From DATGMB01 sp035293845 (GTDB lineage Bacteria; Acidobacteriota; Terriglobia; Bryobacterales; Bryobacteraceae), in assembly GCA_035293845.1 (NCBI GenBank), contig DATGMB010000277.1, forward strand, positions 1 to 26,589: a DNA stretch of 26,589 bases, read 5' to 3'. The position numbers were made by a program, and so were the translations under genes. The stretch's first letter is position 1. Every line of letters starts with the position of its first letter. This document shows, one piece after another, positions 22,381 to 26,589 of the stretch. The notes beneath the pieces are model-generated. The model worked only from the letters and a program-made list of their open reading frames with translations. It made no database searches and was not told the DNA's origin.

Positions 22381-23073
22381 CTACAGCAACCGCGCATCTT
22401 CCTTGAGGGCAACGCCGGAGAGCCGCCGCGTGCGGGCGGCATTCATGAGGTAGAGGAGCTTGTGCGCTGCAAGCTCGTACGAAATCCCCTCCGGGCGCAC
22501 GTTGGAGATGCAGTTCCGCTCCGCGTCCGTGCGGCCGGGGCGGGGATCCCAGGTGAGATAAATGCCGAGGCTATCCGGGGAAGTCAGGCCTGGACGCTCG
22601 CCGATCAGTACGACCGCCTGCTTCGCTCCCAGCCGCTCGCCGATCTCGTCGCCGATCGCCACGCGTCCCTGGGCCACCACGCAGAGAGGCGCGATTCGCC
22701 AGGATTCCTGCGCCAGCCGCGCGGATAGCGTCTCCCACACTGGCGCGGCGTGCCGGTGGACGGCTGTGGCCGATAGCCCGTCCGCCATCACGATGGCGGC
22801 GTCGTACTCGCCGGGGGCGAGGAGCGGGAGCGAGTCCGCGCTCAGCTTGCGGCCGAGATCGGGACGGCGGAGATATTCCCCGCGGTCGCGCGCCGCGCTG
22901 CGCAGCGCGATGTGCGGCTGCGGCAGCCATGCCGGGTTGAGCGGCTCATAGACGGCATCGCGGGCCCGCGCGTGGTCGAGCTGGAAGCGCAGCAGCTCCG
23001 CGGTGAGGAGGCTGTGGCCGGCGCGGCCGAGCGCGACCCGCGCCGGCGTAAAGGCTTTCAGGTCAATAGCCAT
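22381..23073 (-). CDS. eutC: Ethanolamine ammonia-lyase small subunit
   Basis: 230 residues from ATG 23073, which overlaps the end of the large-subunit gene by 16 bp; the longer frame upstream is only the shadow of that gene. With EutB it forms the adenosylcobalamin-dependent enzyme that converts ethanolamine to acetaldehyde and ammonia. Landmarks: ALGRAGHSLLTAELLRFQLDHARARDAVYEPL, YDAAIVMADGLSATAVHRHA, IAPLCVVAQGRVAIGDEIGERL, VVLIGERPGL, LGIYLTWDPRPGRTDAERNCISNVRPEG and the C-terminal LYLMNAARTRRLSGVALKED. It is shorter than the ~295-residue enterobacterial form because the N-terminal extension (linked in E. coli to microcompartment targeting) is absent. No microcompartment, EutA or EutH gene is present in the window. 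Confidence 0.95.
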   Translation of the reverse strand: MAIDLKAFTPARVALGRAGHSLLTAELLRFQLDHARARDAVYEPLNPAWLPQPHIALRSAARDRGEYLRRPDLGRKLSADSLPLLAPGEYDAAIVMADGLSATAVHRHAAPVWETLSARLAQESWRIAPLCVVAQGRVAIGDEIGERLGAKQAVVLIGERPGLTSPDSLGIYLTWDPRPGRTDAERNCISNVRPEGISYELAAHKLLYLMNAARTRRLSGVALKEDARLL

Positions 23074-24347
23074 TGCGCGGCGAGCAGATCGGGGCGCCGT
23101 TCGAGCCAGGCCTCGAATTCCGGCGCGGGCCGCAACCCGAGGACGGACCGCAGGTAAAGGGCGTCGTGGAAACTCGTGCTCTGGTAGTGCAGCATCACAT
23201 CGTCGGCGCCCGGCACACCCATAATATAGTTCACGCCGGCGACGCCGAGCATGGTCAGGAGCGCGTCCATATCGTCCTGGTCGGCTTCGGCGTGGTTGGT
23301 GTAGCAGATGTCGCAGCCCATGGGAACGCCCAGCAGTTTGCCGCAAAAATGGTCTTCGAGGCCGGCGCGCAGGATCTGCTTGCCATCGTACAGGTACTCG
23401 GGTCCGATGAAGCCCACCACGGAATTGACCAGCAGCGGCCGGTAGCGGCGGGCGACGGCATAGGCGCGCGCTTCGCAGGTCTGCTGGTCGAGGCCGTGGT
23501 GCGCCCCGGCGGAGAGCGCGCTGCCTTGCCCGGTTTCGAAGTACATGACGAATTCGCCGCGGCCGAGTTCGAGCGCCGCCTGGCGCGCTTCGTCGAGCAT
23601 CGCGAGGTTCACGCCGAAGCTGGCGTTGGCGGCCTCCGTGCCGGCGATCGATTGAAACACGAGATCGACGGGCGCGCCGCGGCGCAGCGCTTCCATCTGC
23701 GTGGTTACGTGGGCGAGCACGCAGGTCTGGGTCGGGATGGCGTAGCGCTCGCGGATCTGGTCCAGCATGCGCAGGATCGCCTCCACGGTCGCGACGCTAT
23801 CGGTGGCGGGATTGACGCCGATCACGGCATCGCCGTTGCCGTAGGTCAAGCCGTCGAGGACACTGGCGGCGATGCCTTTGAGGTCGTCGGCGGGGTGGTT
23901 GGGCTGGAGCCGGGTGGCGAGGCGGCCGGGCAGTCCGATGGTGGAGCGGAAGCGCGTCACGACCGGCCGTTTCCGCGCGACGGTGACGAGGTCCTGCAGC
24001 CGCATCAGCTTCGATACAGCCGCGGCCATCTCCGGCGTCAGCCCGGGCGCCAGCGCTGCCAGGCGGTCGCCCGTGGCCTCATCCGAGAGCAGCCAGTCGC
24101 GGAAGTCTCCGACGGTGAGGTGCGCGACGGGAGCGAACGCGGCGGCGTCGTGGGTATCGCAGATCAGCCGCGTGACTTCGTCGATTTCGTACGGGATGAG
24201 CGGCTGATCGAGGAACGAGCGCAACGGCAGGTCCGCGAGGCGCATTTGCGCGCGCACCCGCCCCTCGGCGGTGGCCGCTGCGATGCCCGCCAGTTCATCG
24301 CCGGAGCGCCTCGGCGATGCTGCCGCGAGGAGCTGCTTCAGTTCCAT
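23058..24347 (-). CDS. eutB: Ethanolamine ammonia-lyase large subunit
   Basis: 429 residues, against about 453 in E. coli. The TIM-barrel catalytic subunit binds ethanolamine and adenosylcobalamin. Family blocks: RSGDELAGIAAATAEGRVRAQ, YEIDEVTRLICD, RFRSTIGLPGRLATRLQPNHPADD, LTYGNGDAVIGVNPATDS, TQTCVLAHVTTQMEALRRGAPVDLVFQSIAGTE, MYFETGQGSALSAGAHHG, NSVVGFIGPEYLYDGKQILRAGLEDHFCGKLLGVPMGCDICYTNHAEADQ, and MLHYQSTSFHDALYLR. The C-terminus stops at AQWLLT, lacking the final tail of enterobacterial EutB. It is read after the aldose dehydrogenase (25-bp gap) and overlaps eutC. A small hairpin covers the likely ribosome binding site in front of its ATG. Confidence 0.96.
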   Translation of the reverse strand: MELKQLLAAASPRRSGDELAGIAAATAEGRVRAQMRLADLPLRSFLDQPLIPYEIDEVTRLICDTHDAAAFAPVAHLTVGDFRDWLLSDEATGDRLAALAPGLTPEMAAAVSKLMRLQDLVTVARKRPVVTRFRSTIGLPGRLATRLQPNHPADDLKGIAASVLDGLTYGNGDAVIGVNPATDSVATVEAILRMLDQIRERYAIPTQTCVLAHVTTQMEALRRGAPVDLVFQSIAGTEAANASFGVNLAMLDEARQAALELGRGEFVMYFETGQGSALSAGAHHGLDQQTCEARAYAVARRYRPLLVNSVVGFIGPEYLYDGKQILRAGLEDHFCGKLLGVPMGCDICYTNHAEADQDDMDALLTMLGVAGVNYIMGVPGADDVMLHYQSTSFHDALYLRSVLGLRPAPEFEAWLERRPDLLAAQWLLT

Positions 24348-24360
24348 GAGGCGACGCCTC
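24348..24360 (-). promoter_or_regulatory. Hairpin covering the eutB ribosome binding site
   Basis: GAGGC, a three-base loop and GCCTC lie immediately before the eutB ATG. The 5' arm (GAGGC on the minus strand) is the only Shine-Dalgarno-like sequence in the 25-bp gap, so pairing would hide it. The stem is only 5 bp, so the effect is speculative. Confidence 0.3.
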
Positions 24361-24372
24361 TAACGAGCAGCG

Positions 24373-25593
24373 CTATTTGGGCGTCACATGGATCAGGGCG
24401 CCGGGATTCGCGTCTTCGAGCATCCAGAGCGAGCCATCCGGGCCCTCTTCCACATCGCGGATCCGGCGGCCGACATCCCATCGCTCGGCGGGCTTCGCGC
24501 CGCCGTGGCCGTCAAAGAGGATGCGGTTGAGCGACTTGGTTCCGAGACCGCTGACGAAGCCGCTGCCGTTCCATTGCGGAAAGGTCTTGGTTCCGCGGTA
24601 GAACATCAGGTTGCCCGGCGCGATCACCGGCACCCAGTAGAGCACGGGCTTGGCGAGGTCGGGGCGCGTGTCCGGCTTGGGAATGGGCACGCCGTTGTAG
24701 TTCTCGCCGTAGGAGACGAGCGGCCACCCGTAGTTCTTGCCGGGCTCGATCAGGTTCAGCTCGTCGCCGCCGCGCGGGCCATGCTCGACCTCCCACAATT
24801 CTCCGGCGGGGGAAAACGCCAGGCCATAGGGTGTGCGCACGCCGCTGGCCCACGTCTCGGAGGGCGTCAGGTTGGGGCCGTCAAATGTGTAGGTCTTGAC
24901 CACTTTGGCGGTCTTGGCGGCTTCGGTGTCGCGGGGCGGATCGATCAGCGGAATGGTGGCGGCGCCGGTCTTGCCGTAGTTGGGATTGCCAGGGGCGGGC
25001 TTGCCATCGAGCGTGAGGCGGAGGATCTTCCCCACGGGCTGGTCCGGGTCCTGCGCGGGAGTCATGCGCTGGCGGTCGCCGACCGCGAGAAACAGATACT
25101 TGCCATCGGGCGAGAAGGCGACCTGTGCGCCTTCCTGGCCGCCCTTGCCGGTCGGCCGCTGGCGCCAGAGCACTTCGAAATTTTCCAGGCTGGCGGAAGT
25201 CGCGGTGGCGACCAGTTTGGCGCGGGCCAGCGCGAGGCCGCCGCCGTAATCGCCCGGCTCGGCGTAGGTGAGATAGATGCTGTGATCGGTCGCGTAATGC
25301 GGCGAGAGGAAAACGCCGTGCATCCCGCTCTGGCCCTGGTAATAGACTTGCGGTGTATTGGCTACCTGGATCTTTTCGCCCTGCTGGGACACCAGCCAGA
25401 CCGGCCCGACCTTTTCCGTGACCAGCATGCGGCCATCGGGCAGGAATGCCAGCCGCCAGGGCAACTTGAAGGTAGCCACCGTGGTCATGGTGAAGGGCAG
25501 GCTGGCTTCGGGCTTCAGTTCGCCTATGTTGACCTGGGCCCAGGAGCCCGCAGACATCAGGGCGAGAAACAACGCCCCTTTCGCCAATCTCAT
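24373..25593 (-). CDS. PQQ-dependent soluble aldose dehydrogenase-like beta-propeller protein
   Basis: 406 residues from ATG 25593, chosen because AAGGAG precedes it and a signal peptide (RLAKGALFLALMSAGSWAQ) follows; the frame extends further upstream only by chance. Glucose/sorbosone dehydrogenase landmarks: PWRLAFLPDGRMLVTEKVGPVWLV, QGQSGMHGVFLSPHY, VAFSPDGKYLFLAVGDR, GKILRLTLDGK, TWASGVRTPYGLAFSPAGELWEVEHGPRGGDELNLIEPGKNYGWPLVSYGENYNG, and DVEEGPDGSLWML. Members such as YliI oxidise aldose sugars in the periplasm with PQQ and pass electrons to the respiratory chain. No PQQ biosynthesis gene is in the window. Its position as first gene before eutB-eutC is unusual and may be accidental co-transcription. 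Confidence 0.9.
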   Translation of the reverse strand: MRLAKGALFLALMSAGSWAQVNIGELKPEASLPFTMTTVATFKLPWRLAFLPDGRMLVTEKVGPVWLVSQQGEKIQVANTPQVYYQGQSGMHGVFLSPHYATDHSIYLTYAEPGDYGGGLALARAKLVATATSASLENFEVLWRQRPTGKGGQEGAQVAFSPDGKYLFLAVGDRQRMTPAQDPDQPVGKILRLTLDGKPAPGNPNYGKTGAATIPLIDPPRDTEAAKTAKVVKTYTFDGPNLTPSETWASGVRTPYGLAFSPAGELWEVEHGPRGGDELNLIEPGKNYGWPLVSYGENYNGVPIPKPDTRPDLAKPVLYWVPVIAPGNLMFYRGTKTFPQWNGSGFVSGLGTKSLNRILFDGHGGAKPAERWDVGRRIRDVEEGPDGSLWMLEDANPGALIHVTPK

Positions 25594-25701
25594 GGTGATT
25601 TCTCCTTGCAGTTCGAGCCCGCGGTCTTCGGCGATCCGGGGCGCGGCGCTAATCGTTACAGTAGCATGGGGAATGCTGCGCGGGCAGGAAAGGCGGAAGG
25701 A

Positions 25702-25707
25702 TATAAT
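25702..25707 (+). promoter_or_regulatory. TATAAT -10 box for the nucleotidyltransferase gene
   Basis: An exact TATAAT lies 18 bases before the ATG at 25726, within the 132-bp gap shared with the divergent aldose dehydrogenase gene. No convincing -35 at 17 bp; a short leader of about a dozen bases is predicted. Confidence 0.5.
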
Positions 25708-25725
25708 CAGCTGAAAGCAGGCGCA

Positions 25726-26589
25726 ATGGCACAGGCCCGCAGCTCTACTGCAGCTCAAGTCGAGGACCGGTTCCATGCGGCGCTGGCCGCGTTGGTCGAA
25801 CAGGTGAAGCGCGACCGCTCGGTTCTCGCGGCGATTCTCTGCGGCAGCCTGTCGCACGACACCGTGTGGTCGGGGTCCGATATCGACCTGGTCCTCGTGA
25901 CCATCGATGACAAAAAGGCGGACCGCGAGGGCCTTTCCCTCTATGCGGACGGCATCAACGTCCATGCCAGCCTCATGACGCGAGGGGAGTTTCGCAAAAG
26001 CGTGGAAGGCTCGCTGGCGAACTCGTTCATCCATTCCCTGCTGGCCAAAGGGCGCCTCCTCTACACTCATGACGAGACCATAGCCGCGCTCTGCCAGCGG
26101 CTGGCGCAACGGGGCGAACGCGACACCCGCGTGCAGCTTCTGGCCGCGGCCACTCACGCCCTGCCGTGCCTGTACAAAGCGCGGAAGTGGCTCGTCACGC
26201 GCGGGGATCTCGATTATGCGGCGCTCTGGATTCTCTACACAGCGAATGCGCTGGCCAGGATCGAAGTGCTCCAAGCCGGCCTGCTGGTGGACCGCGAAGC
26301 GCTCCCGCAGGCTTTGAAGCTGAACCCTCACGTATTCAAGATTCTCTACACCGATCTGCTGAACGCGAAGAAGAGCCGGCCGCGCGTCGAGGCCGCGCTC
26401 TCGGCGATCGAAGAGTACCTGGCCGCGCGAACGCAGGCGCTGTTCGCACCGATTCTGGAGCACCTGGTGGAGGTCGCGGAAGCGCGCTCGGCTACGGAGA
26501 TCGAAGATCATTTCCGGCGCAATTTCGGCATCGGCGGCGTGACCCTGGCTTGCGAATATCTCGCCGATCGAGGCCTGATCGGGAAAGCG
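25726..26589 (+). CDS. Nucleotidyltransferase-fold protein, incomplete at the window edge
   Basis: The frame is open from ATG 25726 through the last base (288 codons) with no stop. The N-terminal third has the pol-beta-type nucleotidyltransferase signature: G40-S41 followed by S51-D52-I-D54-L (CGSLSHDTVWSGSDIDLVLV). The third catalytic carboxylate normally sits on a strand shortly after; the equivalent strand here reads INVHASL, with H80 where an Asp is expected. The middle is helical (ALPCLYKARKWLVTRGDLDYAALWILYTANALARIE), as in HEPN/KNTase-C-like partners. The C-terminal visible part, TEIEDHFRRNFGIGGVTLACEYLADRGLI, resembles a winged-helix segment. Candidates are an antibiotic- or protein-modifying nucleotidyltransferase, or a toxin/antitoxin-related MNT. 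The substrate is unknown. Confidence 0.75.
   Translation, partial: MAQARSSTAAQVEDRFHAALAALVEQVKRDRSVLAAILCGSLSHDTVWSGSDIDLVLVTIDDKKADREGLSLYADGINVHASLMTRGEFRKSVEGSLANSFIHSLLAKGRLLYTHDETIAALCQRLAQRGERDTRVQLLAAATHALPCLYKARKWLVTRGDLDYAALWILYTANALARIEVLQAGLLVDREALPQALKLNPHVFKILYTDLLNAKKSRPRVEAALSAIEEYLAARTQALFAPILEHLVEVAEARSATEIEDHFRRNFGIGGVTLACEYLADRGLIGKA

Noticed and set aside
23074..23346. Longer eutC start at 23346
   Set aside because: The extra 91 codons lie entirely within eutB and have no EutC character; MAIDLKAFTPARVALGRAGHS is a natural start.
25594..26511. Upstream extension of the aldose dehydrogenase frame by about 300 codons
   Set aside because: A signal peptide and Shine-Dalgarno fix the start at 25593; the extension is antisense to the nucleotidyltransferase gene.
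1..26589. CRISPR arrays, tRNA or rRNA genes, transposases, phage genes or a cobalamin riboswitch near eutBC
   Set aside because: No regularly spaced repeats, no tRNA-like cloverleaf signals, no recombinase or transposase motifs and no B12-box-like element could be recognised by reading the sequence.

Overview
The window is GC-rich chromosomal DNA from a bacterium that most resembles an acidobacterium of the Solibacter/Bryobacter type. Three things point there: a PadR regulator translationally coupled to an ADOP-type (acidobacterial duplicated orphan permease) MacB/FtsX protein, the paired DUF1587/1595/1592/1588/1585 cytochrome-like and DUF1552 proteins common in Acidobacteriota, Planctomycetes and Verrucomicrobia, and an array of secreted sugar-processing enzymes. 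The taxonomic call is inferred from gene content; there is no rRNA or other marker gene here.

Layout. Positions 3-362 hold the tail of a YVTN beta-propeller protein. 372-778 is the wreck of a type II toxin-antitoxin (PIN) locus with an intact-looking palindromic operator. 873-3123 (+) encodes a ROK-like sugar kinase overlapping a PIG-L deacetylase, facing a LacD-type tagatose-1,6-bisphosphate aldolase (3134-4144, -). Together they look like an amino-sugar catabolic cassette. Next come a zinc-finger methyltransferase and an MscL channel with an added C-terminal zinc ribbon (4255-5630, +). A tightly packed minus-strand block (13476 down to 5864) holds the DUF1592-type protein, the DUF1552 Tat protein, a GH31 alpha-glucosidase and a secreted DUF4097-like protein. 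A PadR/ADOP pair (16609 to 13530, -) follows, with a fragment of a second ADOP C-terminus on the opposite strand beside it. An NRAMP-like transporter (-) diverges from a large FAD/Fe-S/CCG oxidoreductase (+) that is followed by a bicupin oxalate decarboxylase (+). Convergent to these is a three-gene minus-strand set: a PQQ-type aldose dehydrogenase and ethanolamine ammonia-lyase large and small subunits. The window ends inside a nucleotidyltransferase gene (25726 onward, +).

Functionally the region reads as metabolic and envelope genes of a soil heterotroph: sugar and amino-sugar use, oxalate and hydroxy-acid oxidation, ethanolamine deamination, osmotic protection and metal uptake. There is no phage, CRISPR, insertion sequence, tRNA or rRNA that I could support. 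The most unusual items are the collapsed toxin-antitoxin locus, the kinase/deacetylase/aldolase cassette, the altered metal-site residues of the NRAMP-like protein, the altered lid of the oxalate decarboxylase, and a 23-bp dispersed repeat that sits both downstream of mscL and inside the DUF1592 gene.
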